DNA from: JANXQE01 sp035651635
Lineage (GTDB): Bacteria > Verrucomicrobiota > Verrucomicrobiia > Limisphaerales > UBA8199
Length of the DNA stretch: 5,503 nucleotides
Direction of reading: 5' to 3'
NCBI GenBank assembly: GCA_035651635.1
Contig: DASRFK010000145.1
Location: forward strand, 1 to 5,503
A model generated the notes under the pieces. That model saw only the letters and a list, made by a program, of their open reading frames with translations. It searched no databases and was not told the DNA's origin. The position numbers and the translations under genes were made by a program. Positions 1 to 5,503 of the stretch are shown here, one piece after another (position 1 is the first letter of the stretch; the number at the start of each line of letters is the position of its first letter).

Positions 1-2182
1 CCGCAATTCCGTTCGCCAGGTCGTGCAGCAAAGCGGTGACGGCCGGCCCCCAATCAATCACCGTTGGTTTCGTCGATTCATCAAGAGTCACCTGGTAAGC
101 GTCTGGCAATTCCTGGGTACTCAGAGCAAACTCCAACCGCATGGCGGCCTGACCTTCGAAGCGTCCCACCTGACATAATCCGGCGAGCGAAGCTACGGCG
201 TCGAAGAGCCGCCCAACACTCGAAGTGAGCGGCGAATTTATTTTTCGTTCGAGCATGGCTCGGAGCGTGGCGCGCTCGACGGATGAAAACGCGGCCAGCG
301 GCCCCAGTTCCGCTTTTTCGAACACTTCCGGTCCGAGCGCCTCGAAGAGCACCCCCACGGCCGAGCGTCTGGGCTCGCGCACCGCCTGCTCGGCTCCTGG
401 CAAACGGAATTGACGCAAGTGCGCCACCCGATCGAAACCCGTTTCATGGATCCGAAAGAACTCTCCACCCCACACAGTGTTATCCAGGCCGTATCCAGTT
501 CCATCCCAGGATACACCCAGAGCGGGAGGTTCCAATTGATTCTCGGCCATACACGCCAGGACATGTGCCACGTGATGCTGCACCGTCCGGCAGGGCATAC
601 CGGCATTTCGGGCATATTCACTCGACAGATAATCCGGGTGGGAATCGCTGACGATGAGCGTCGCTGGCGCAGCAAACAGTCTTTGAAAGTCGGTGATCAC
701 TCGTTTAAACGCGTCATGCGCCTGAACTGTCTCCAGGTCACCGATATGTTGGCTCACAAAAATTTGCGGTCCAATCGCCAGAGCCACCGCATTCTTCAGA
801 TGCGCGCCGACGGCCAAAACCGTGGGCGGTCCAATTGCCGAGTCCGGAAGGCGGAGTCCGGAGTTGAGCGGTGCTGCCGCATCGACCTGGATTGGTTGCC
901 TTGATGCCTCATTCCGCACTCCGCCTTCCGCACTCCGCACTTCCCCCGCACTCCGCACTTGAAAGGGAAGCGGTGCGTAGCCGCGCGCGCGGCGCAATAC
1001 CTGTTCGTGCCTCGCCACTACCCGAGCGATGGAATCGTCAACGTGCCGTCGAATCGCCCGGTTATGCACCAGGAAAAAGTCCGCCACACCGTTCAGCCGT
1101 TCCAAAGCCTCACGTTCGTCGGTGCAGATTGGTTCGTCGCTGAGGTTTCCGCTCGTGGCGACCACCGGACCTTCGATGAAAGACAACAGCAGATGGTGCA
1201 ATGGCGTGTAGGGCAGCATTAGCCCCAGATACGGATTGGCTGGCGCCACGCTTGGTGAGACAGCGGAACCTTCAGCGGCAGGCGACCGGCGCAACAGCAC
1301 GATGGGCGCCTCGGGCGAGCGCAACAACCGCTCTTCCATTGCCGATACCTCGCAGATCGCATGCAGGGCCTCCAGTGAACGGCACATGACCGCGAAGGGC
1401 TTTTCTTCGCGATGCTTTCTCTCACGCAACCTTTGAACGGCTTGGTCATCGCCGGCCGAGGTCATGAGATGAAATCCTCCCAGGCCTTTCACGGCTACAA
1501 TCCGGCCGGCTGAAATAGCCTCGGCAGCCAAGATAAGAACGTTTCGTGAATGATCACCCGGTGCCAGGGCGTGGCCCCCATTGTCCCAGAGTTCCAACTG
1601 TGGGCCGCAAGTCGGACAAGCATTGGGCTGGGCGTGAAATCGGCGATTGGCCGGGTCCTCGTATTCGGCCTGACAAGCAGCACACATAAGGAACCGGCGC
1701 ATCGAGGTATTCGCCCGGTCGTACGGCAGGGCATCGATGATGCTGAAGCGCGGTCCGCAGCTGGTGCAGTTGGTGAAAGGATAGAAGTACCGTCGGTTCT
1801 GCGGATCGAAAATCTCAGCCCGGCATTCGGGACACGTCGCGATGTCCGCCATTACGATGGCAGTGGCATCCCCGCCAGGGTCGCTTTCGCGAATCGAAAA
1901 GTCAGCATAGCCTTTGGCGTCGAGCCAAACAGATTCGAGACTTTGGATGAAGCTTCTTGGAGGCTTGTCCCGCTCGAGCCGGTTTCTGAAAGAATCTATG
2001 CTGACCCTCGGGCCTTCGACCTCGAGGAATACCCCCTGTGCGGAATTATTGACCCAACCCGTTAGTCCCAACTCCTGCGCCAGGCGAAAAACGAATGGGC
2101 GAAAACCAACCCCCTGGACGGCGCCGCGGACGGTCACTTTGAGGCGATGAAGGCCCGGCGCCAGCTCAGGGGAACCGCTCAC
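1..2182 (-). CDS. hypF: HypF, carbamoyltransferase for [NiFe] hydrogenase maturation (3' end cut by window edge)
   Basis: HypF uses carbamoyl phosphate and ATP to make the carbamoyl group that HypE turns into the cyanide ligands of the [NiFe] hydrogenase active site; it acts in the cytoplasm. All expected domains are visible in order. The acylphosphatase domain has VRGAVQGVGFRPF at residues 18-30 (catalytic Arg28) and Asn46. Two zinc fingers follow: Cys117/120/139/142 and Cys167/170/189/192, both CxxC-x18-CxxC. The YrdC-like domain has KGLGGFHL from 232, TSGNLSDEP at 343-351 and VDDS near 381-384. The Kae1-like domain has HHVAH at 536-540 (the metal-binding H-x3-H), DGTGYG at 560-565 and SSVGRLFDA at 654-662. 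The frame is open for 727 codons and runs off the left edge; family members are about 750-800 residues. The start is GTG at 2182, the only good start between the in-frame TAG (2188-2186) and the first domain; no strong ribosome binding site is seen. An extra ~41 residues (409-449) interrupt the YrdC/Kae1 linker. Identification is firm; the start is fairly sure. Confidence 0.96.
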   Translation of the reverse strand, partial: MSGSPELAPGLHRLKVTVRGAVQGVGFRPFVFRLAQELGLTGWVNNSAQGVFLEVEGPRVSIDSFRNRLERDKPPRSFIQSLESVWLDAKGYADFSIRESDPGGDATAIVMADIATCPECRAEIFDPQNRRYFYPFTNCTSCGPRFSIIDALPYDRANTSMRRFLMCAACQAEYEDPANRRFHAQPNACPTCGPQLELWDNGGHALAPGDHSRNVLILAAEAISAGRIVAVKGLGGFHLMTSAGDDQAVQRLRERKHREEKPFAVMCRSLEALHAICEVSAMEERLLRSPEAPIVLLRRSPAAEGSAVSPSVAPANPYLGLMLPYTPLHHLLLSFIEGPVVATSGNLSDEPICTDEREALERLNGVADFFLVHNRAIRRHVDDSIARVVARHEQVLRRARGYAPLPFQVRSAGEVRSAEGGVRNEASRQPIQVDAAAPLNSGLRLPDSAIGPPTVLAVGAHLKNAVALAIGPQIFVSQHIGDLETVQAHDAFKRVITDFQRLFAAPATLIVSDSHPDYLSSEYARNAGMPCRTVQHHVAHVLACMAENQLEPPALGVSWDGTGYGLDNTVWGGEFFRIHETGFDRVAHLRQFRLPGAEQAVREPRRSAVGVLFEALGPEVFEKAELGPLAAFSSVERATLRAMLERKINSPLTSSVGRLFDAVASLAGLCQVGRFEGQAAMRLEFALSTQELPDAYQVTLDESTKPTVIDWGPAVTALLHDLANGIA
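836..960. repeat. Inverted/direct repeat element inserted in frame within hypF
   Basis: Two 25-base arms, 840-864 and 911-935, are inverted copies matching at 22 of 25 positions, separated by 46 bases; the RNA or single strand could form a long GC-rich hairpin. Next to the right arm, the 15-base word CCGCACTCCGCACTT occurs twice as a direct repeat (928-942 and 946-960). The block encodes about 41 extra residues of HypF (including VRSAGEVRSAEGGVRNE and LNSGLRLPDSA) between the end of the YrdC-like domain (RRARGYAPLPFQ) and the start of the Kae1-like domain (VLAVGAHLKN). In ordinary HypF proteins this linker is only around ten residues. The added length is a multiple of three and contains no stop. 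Words of this type (TCCGCA/GTGCGGA) resemble dispersed repeats I associate with Verrucomicrobia genomes; that part is recollection, not shown by this window. Confidence 0.8.
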
Positions 2183-2185
2183 AAG

Positions 2186-3121
2186 CTAGGGGACCCAGCG
2201 GGCGCGGTAGAATCGCGGAGATGCCCCCTGCGCTGCAGTGTCCACGTAATCGAAGGAACCGCCGGACGTGATGTTGGTCTTTACTGGCTGCCACCCGGTG
2301 AGGCTGCTGGAAGCCTCCACGGCAAAACTGTTGGCGTCCCGGCCGGTCAACCGCAGTGTCGCTGCGCCATTGATGAGCCCCAGCAGGTTTAAATCAGGCG
2401 GCGGCACGCTGCCGCTTACCTGGTAATCGTCGAAGAGCATGAAATTGTCCCCTGGCAGATCCGGGTCATAGATGGCCCAGGCCGCGTCGAAGTCACCCAG
2501 GTTTAAGGATGCTCCATTGGTTGTGATCGGCTGATTTGTTGCGACGAGCGCCCCATTGAAAACAGCGCTCCAGCGATTGGCGTCGAAGTCCAACGCCATG
2601 CTCAGGCCATAGATGACATCATTTGTGAACTTCAGGCCCGACCACATTCGGTTGGTCGCGCCGCCGAGATGGTAATAGAGCTTCAACTCGTAATTATCGA
2701 AATCCAACGTGAAGAGTTCCTGCCCGTGCTGATCGTAGGCCGCCCAATAGAAATCGTCCCAGTTCGTGTTGCTGGAATTCTCGATCATCATCGTGACGCT
2801 CAGTTGAGCCTGGCTCACGTTCTTGTCCAGCGGCGGATAGACGAATACGCCGGTGTCACCGTTAGTAGGCGGCGAAAAGCCGACATAGGCCTGCTGGCCT
2901 TTGCCGGGAAACCAGCCGCTCACCACCCCATTCCCGCCCCCGCTTTGGCCCGTCCAAAGTTGTTGCCCGGAAAGATCAAGGTTTGTGTGGTAGCCTTCGC
3001 TGGCCTCAAATCCCGTGTGATACAGAACGACGCTAAATCCGGACTGAACTCCGAGAAGCAGAAAAACAAGGGACCAGACAACCAGGATCGGCATCGGGGG
3101 AGCGTTTCTTCGAGACCGCAT
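2186..3121 (-). CDS. Secreted protein of unknown function with Verrucomicrobia-type C-terminal module
   Basis: A 311-residue protein predicted to be exported. With the start at 3121, residues 1-30 form a classic signal peptide: a basic n-region (MRSRR), then a hydrophobic core (PILVVWSLVFLLLGV) and a likely cleavage site around QSGFS. The mature part begins with YHTGFEASEGY, then a Gly/Asn/Trp-rich stretch and alternating hydrophobic and polar residues, suggesting a beta-sandwich of the concanavalin/LamG kind; this fold is inferred. The last ~60 residues (ATLRLTG through PRFYRARW) resemble the C-terminal module found on many exported Verrucomicrobia proteins. An in-frame ATG exists at 3244, but that start would bury the signal peptide behind 41 residues and overlap the transporter gene, so 3121 is preferred. 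No clear ribosome binding site is seen. The stop TAG lies three bases before the hypF start. Substrate and role are unknown; no catalytic motif is recognised. Confidence 0.8.
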   Translation of the reverse strand: MRSRRNAPPMPILVVWSLVFLLLGVQSGFSVVLYHTGFEASEGYHTNLDLSGQQLWTGQSGGGNGVVSGWFPGKGQQAYVGFSPPTNGDTGVFVYPPLDKNVSQAQLSVTMMIENSSNTNWDDFYWAAYDQHGQELFTLDFDNYELKLYYHLGGATNRMWSGLKFTNDVIYGLSMALDFDANRWSAVFNGALVATNQPITTNGASLNLGDFDAAWAIYDPDLPGDNFMLFDDYQVSGSVPPPDLNLLGLINGAATLRLTGRDANSFAVEASSSLTGWQPVKTNITSGGSFDYVDTAAQGASPRFYRARWVP

Positions 3122-3201
3122 AGGACAGACATTGCATCGCTGGACGCTCGCGTCTAGATCGGCTGTACACGTCAAGGACGACTTGTCTGGCCAGCAGCGA
3201 G
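3122..3201. other. Gap between transporter and secreted-protein genes, with small dyad
   Basis: These 80 bases separate the transporter stop from the secreted-protein start. They contain a perfect 5-bp dyad, GACGC-TC-GCGTC (3143-3154). It has no adjacent T-run on the minus strand, so it is not a standard intrinsic terminator. No convincing -35/-10 pair was found. Co-transcription of the two genes is possible but unproven. Confidence 0.35.
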
Positions 3202-4380
3202 TCATCTGGACCTCCAAACCCCTACCAACCCACCCAGGCCACATACCATTAACGCAATCACCGCCAGGGCTCCGCTTTGGCTGTGTTGCGGCAGCAGATG
3301 CAGCGCTGCGGCCCCGACTGCCGGCCCGGCACAGTTGCCCAGGCCGATCACCGCTTCGTGAATCCCGCCGTGTTCACCTTTGGTGTCGCTCCGGTCCATG
3401 GAATAGAACAGAGACGAATAGTAAATCAGCCCGACCGCGGTGCCAAACACCAATTGCGAGAGGATCAAAACCGCCACGCTCGGGGCCAAAACAACCGCGG
3501 CAAACGAGCCGACCAGGCCAAGATAAGCCAGCAGCAGCCAGCGGAACCGATAATGCCACTGCGTCCAGCGCCAGAGCAGCGCAAAGGCGCCCAGCCTGGC
3601 AAAGCACCAAGCCGAACAACAAAAACCCGCCGCCATCGTCGAGAGTTCCAGTCGCCGTGCCACGCCTGGCACCACCGCGATCAGCGTGTTAATCGCAATA
3701 TAAGCAAAAGGGTTGGCCAGCCAGGCCATCCGTAGAAACCTCTTCGCTTTGGGAAACGCGTCAGCCTCGCGGGGCGGGCTTGGCTCGACCGCCGGTAGAA
3801 CTGTCGTTGCGGCAACCCGTGGCACCCTGGCTTTGGATTCCAACCATACGGTGAGTCCAAGCTGGCTCAGGTGCACGGCCATGGGCACGTAAAAAAGACT
3901 GGCCAGTCCGAGTTTCTCCAGCATGGCGCCACCGCAAAAATTTGCCAGGGCGGCCGTGGCGGCCCAGACCACGTTGTAAATGCCCACCATGTGCTGCAAC
4001 CCGCAGCGGCTTTCACCCTCGCTTACCAACGCTTCGAGTGTGGGCCAGGTAAACGACATCCCGACGACGTTCAGGACCATGGCGCCGACATGGCCTGAAG
4101 CCGAACGCACCATCAGGCCCAAGCCCAAAGCCGCAACCATGATTCCGAACCCGGTCTTTAGCGCCGTAAAATAGCCGTAGCGTTGGGCGAACCTGCCGGC
4201 GAACCAGGCCATCAAGGCGTAGGTGGCCCCGTTCAGCGCCGCGAGCATGAGGTTGGCCTGGTTGCCAAACCCATACGCCTGTTGCATGTAGAAATAGAGG
4301 TAATAGAAGAAATAAACCGTCGCAAAAGAGTTTAACCCCTCAAGTATGAAGTACCCGACTTTGAGCCGACGCGAAAACAT
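3202..4380 (-). CDS. MFS (major facilitator superfamily) transporter, substrate unknown
   Basis: A 392-residue integral inner-membrane protein with about twelve hydrophobic helices. Approximate spans are 8-31, 43-62, 71-91, 97-115, 130-152, 160-180, a polar Pro-rich central loop (182-215), then 218-239, 246-270, 280-299, 302-326, 341-363 and 368-388. This is the 6+6 MFS layout. The loop after helix 2 carries AGRFAQRYGY (61-70), a degenerate form of the MFS signature GxxxDRxGRR that lacks the Asp. Between helices 10 and 11 lies a distinctive polar segment, KGEHGGIHEAVIGLGN (334-349), whose His/Glu residues could line the pore or bind substrate; that is inference. The start is ATG at 4380, so that helix 1 follows a short basic N-terminus (MFSRRLK); only a weak GGAA lies upstream. 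No substrate can be assigned: the neighbours (a response regulator, a secreted protein and hypF) do not point to one. An efflux or sugar/metabolite role are both open. Confidence 0.87.
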   Translation of the reverse strand: MFSRRLKVGYFILEGLNSFATVYFFYYLYFYMQQAYGFGNQANLMLAALNGATYALMAWFAGRFAQRYGYFTALKTGFGIMVAALGLGLMVRSASGHVGAMVLNVVGMSFTWPTLEALVSEGESRCGLQHMVGIYNVVWAATAALANFCGGAMLEKLGLASLFYVPMAVHLSQLGLTVWLESKARVPRVAATTVLPAVEPSPPREADAFPKAKRFLRMAWLANPFAYIAINTLIAVVPGVARRLELSTMAAGFCCSAWCFARLGAFALLWRWTQWHYRFRWLLLAYLGLVGSFAAVVLAPSVAVLILSQLVFGTAVGLIYYSSLFYSMDRSDTKGEHGGIHEAVIGLGNCAGPAVGAAALHLLPQHSQSGALAVIALMVCGLGGLVGVWRSR

Positions 4381-4610
4381 GCCTGGTTCCGTTTGTTCCG
4401 ATTAAAATCGGCTGCCAGCCTGCGTACTTCGACTCCCCTTGGCAATCGGCAAGTGGCCGCACGCGCACCGGATGCGGCGCGCGGTACCGATCGATGCTGT
4501 AGCGGTTTGAAGATCCTTGCCCAGAAACTTAGTTGCCTTGGCCTCCCCGCGGTCGACTCCCTCCAGCACCTTCCGTTTCGTTCTAATTCGTGGAATTGGT
4601 GTCCACTCCC
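4381..4610. other. Intergenic region between response regulator and transporter
   Basis: No gene is supported in these 230 bases. Three dyads are visible. CCGATT-AA-AATCGG at 4398-4411 lies 18 bases upstream of the transporter start and could be an operator. A GC-rich hairpin spans 4462-4483, with a loop GATG, 3 bp, one A/C mismatch and 5 bp. AATTC-GTG-GAATT lies at 4585-4597, just after the response-regulator stop. None is followed by a T-run on the minus strand, so a Rho-independent terminator is not supported. An 87-codon minus-strand frame (4665-4402) is open here but overlaps the regulator's end and has no recognisable features. Confidence 0.4.
4398..4411. promoter_or_regulatory. Short perfect dyad upstream of the transporter start (possible operator)
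   Basis: CCGATTAAAATCGG is a perfect inverted repeat with 6-base arms around AA. It lies in the leader of the transporter gene, 17 bases from its ATG. Its position suits a repressor site or a small leader hairpin. No regulator is known, and a 14-base dyad can occur by chance. Confidence 0.25.
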
Positions 4611-5072
4611 TCAACCGCACGAAAGACGCAGTCGAGGCGGCGGCGATACGGCTCCCAGGACACAATCAACCGCCGCTTTAAGCGCGTCGGTAAATTGGCG
4701 AAGATCCGCAGTCTTCTCGAGAAAAGACCTGGCGCCCAGCTCTTGCGCGCGTTTGACATCGGGCGAATAACTCGAACCCGACAAGATCGTCACGGGAATT
4801 TCCCGCAAGACCGGTTCGCGGCGTAACTGCTCCAGGAATTCCAAACCGCTCACCCCCGGCATACCCAGGTCCAGGAGAATCAGTTTCGGTAAAGCCCGCC
4901 CGGATCGGGTTTTATATTGTCCCTCCGCTTTGAGAAATTGCATCGCCCCTTCCCCATCAGCCACAATCGCTAACTCATGTCCTACCCGCCCTCGTTCGAA
5001 CGCCAATTGCGCCAAGCGGGCATCGTCGGGATTATTCTCCACCAGCAAAACCGTGCAATTTTCTCGCATCAT
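4611..5072 (-). CDS. Stand-alone response regulator receiver domain (CheY/Rcp1-like)
   Basis: A 153-residue single-domain phosphoacceptor protein of two-component signalling, with no output domain. From the start at 5072: hydrophobic strand 1 plus acidic pocket TVLLVENNPDDARL (E12 and N13 at the positions of the usual acidic pair), phosphoacceptor D68 in LILLDLGMPG, switch residue S98 in VTILSGSS, and K120 in FLEKT. Helices and strands are spaced as in Rcp1-type receivers, which usually receive phosphate from a phytochrome-like or hybrid histidine kinase; none is in this window. The start is ATG 5072 or the adjacent ATG 5069: GAAAGG lies 4-7 bases upstream and the domain begins immediately. 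An in-frame ATG at 5147 would add 25 residues with no receiver homology. Two oddities are Asn in place of the second pocket acid and Thr in place of the usual Pro after the Lys. Output presumably comes through protein-protein contact. Confidence 0.9.
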   Translation of the reverse strand: MMRENCTVLLVENNPDDARLAQLAFERGRVGHELAIVADGEGAMQFLKAEGQYKTRSGRALPKLILLDLGMPGVSGLEFLEQLRREPVLREIPVTILSGSSYSPDVKRAQELGARSFLEKTADLRQFTDALKAAVDCVLGAVSPPPRLRLSCG

Positions 5073-5147
5073 CAAACCTTTCGTGGCCAGACGCCTTGCG
5101 CCTGGATGGCACAGTTCACCCAGCATGGCAACGCTCTTGAACTTCAT

Positions 5148-5431
5148 TAGCCGCTGTCCTGTCGCCCGCCACTATGCCGGGGTCAAGACACGGCGCTATA
5201 TGGGGTGTTGACCTACCCCACGGAGAATAAAAGGACACCGGATATGCCGGATAAATCAAATTTGCAAAACGTTGACGGATTGGTTTTAATTCAATCGGGA
5301 AAAATTTGGCAGGCTATGGGCAATCGGCGCAGCTGGGTCACGAGCATATGAGTCTGATGCAGCGTGGCTTCCATCTGGCGGAAAATATTTAGTCTTCCTT
5401 GGCTGACTCAAACCTAATTGGATCAAAACTG
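5148..5431. other. AT-richer intergenic region upstream of the response regulator
   Basis: About 280 bases with no supportable gene. Compared with the GC-rich genes to the left it is visibly richer in A/T, especially 5225-5310. It holds the dyad TGGGGT-N8-ACCCCA (5201-5220), whose loop contains TTGACC; a weak dyad GCCG-N11-CGGC (5176-5194); and a 7-base direct repeat CCGGATA at 5238-5244 and 5247-5253. These are plausible regulatory elements for the response regulator (minus) or for a divergent gene (plus), but no promoter with consensus boxes at correct spacing could be identified. A 35-codon plus-strand frame (5244-5351) has an AAGGA upstream, but its peptide is unremarkable. Confidence 0.4.
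5201..5220. promoter_or_regulatory. Perfect 6-bp dyad, possible operator near regulator promoter
   Basis: TGGGGT and ACCCCA are perfect inverted arms separated by eight bases (GTTGACCT). The site lies about 130 bases upstream of the preferred response-regulator start. The spacing is compatible with a dimeric DNA-binding protein, but no protein is known and the function is inferred from position only. Confidence 0.25.
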
Positions 5432-5503
5432 TTGAAGAAATTACCGAAGGAAAAAGCAGGACGTTGTTATCGCAAGTGGCTGATTGGGGTGGGACTCCTG
5501 ATA
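5432..5503 (+). CDS. Possible start of a divergent membrane or exported protein (cut by right edge)
   Basis: From TTG at 5432 the frame stays open for 24 codons to the window end. It encodes a strongly basic N-terminus (KKLPKEK, then R11, R14, K15) followed by WLIGVGLLI, the pattern expected of a membrane anchor or signal peptide. A weak GGA lies nine bases upstream. The same frame is open back to the TAG at 5390-5392, so a slightly longer start (TTG 5399) is also possible. A second plus-strand frame is open over the same bases, which weakens the call. If real, the gene would be transcribed divergently from the response regulator. No family can be assigned from so short a piece. Confidence 0.3.
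   Translation, partial: MKKLPKEKAGRCYRKWLIGVGLLI

Noticed and set aside
928..960. Direct repeats as a mini CRISPR array
   Set aside because: There are only two 15-base copies with a 3-base gap, inside a conserved coding gene, with no spacers of uniform length and no cas genes.
1..2182. Possible broken hypF, because many short open frames cover this stretch on both strands
   Set aside because: Following the single minus-strand frame from GTG 2182, checkpoint positions (1757, 1482, 1139, 959, 797, 572, 200) all keep the same phase and no stop appears; the gene simply runs off the edge.
2669..3157. 162-codon plus-strand open frame
   Set aside because: It is antisense to the secreted-protein gene, has no recognisable domain, and its composition mirrors the codons of the opposite strand.
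3122..3244. Longer N-terminus for the secreted protein, starting at 3244
   Set aside because: It would overlap the transporter gene by 43 bases and place a polar 41-residue stretch ahead of a clear signal peptide.
4462..4483. GC hairpin as an intrinsic terminator for the response regulator
   Set aside because: There is no T-run after it on the minus strand, and the stem contains a mismatch.
4402..4665. 87-codon minus-strand open frame after the response regulator
   Set aside because: It overlaps the regulator's coding end, has no recognised motif and no convincing ribosome binding site; it is probably open by chance in GC-rich DNA.
5307..5322. Sigma-54-like promoter (GG-N10-GC within TGGCAGG-CTAT-GGGCA)
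   Set aside because: The invariant GG/GC spacing is right, but three consensus positions are wrong, and such matches are frequent by chance; no sigma-54 activator is in the window.
5244..5351. 35-codon plus-strand open frame preceded by AAGGA
   Set aside because: The peptide is short with no motif or hydrophobic pattern, and the other two frames across the region look no worse.

Overview
The window looks like chromosomal DNA from a Verrucomicrobia-type bacterium, probably of the Pedosphaera/Limisphaerales kind. This is inferred from three things: a secreted protein whose C-terminal ~60 residues end in the FYRA-type module common in that group, a GC-rich 'CCGCACTCCGCACTT'-type repeat, and a transporter of a type I associate with Planctomycetes/Verrucomicrobia. 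No rRNA, tRNA, insertion sequence, integrase or CRISPR array is visible.

All four confident genes lie on the minus strand, so transcription runs from high to low coordinates. In that order they are: a stand-alone CheY/Rcp1-like response regulator (5072-4611); a 230-base gap; a 12-helix MFS transporter (4380-3202); an 80-base gap; a secreted protein with a signal peptide (3121-2186); and, only three bases after its stop, hypF (2182 to beyond position 1), the carbamoyltransferase maturation factor for [NiFe] hydrogenases. hypF is cut by the left edge after 727 codons, so roughly the last 60-100 residues lie outside. Its reading frame is uninterrupted, and every HypF signature expected in the visible part is present.

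The right end (5148-5503) is more AT-rich and holds no convincing complete gene. It contains short dyads and direct repeats, and possibly the start of a divergent plus-strand membrane protein at 5432.

The four genes do not form an obvious pathway. hypF implies a [NiFe] hydrogenase elsewhere, probably with hypC/D/E to the left, but none is visible here. The most notable signal is an imperfect inverted repeat of about 120 bases placed in frame inside hypF. It adds about 41 residues exactly at the linker between the YrdC-like and Kae1-like domains. I see no clear sign of a wholly new multi-gene system.
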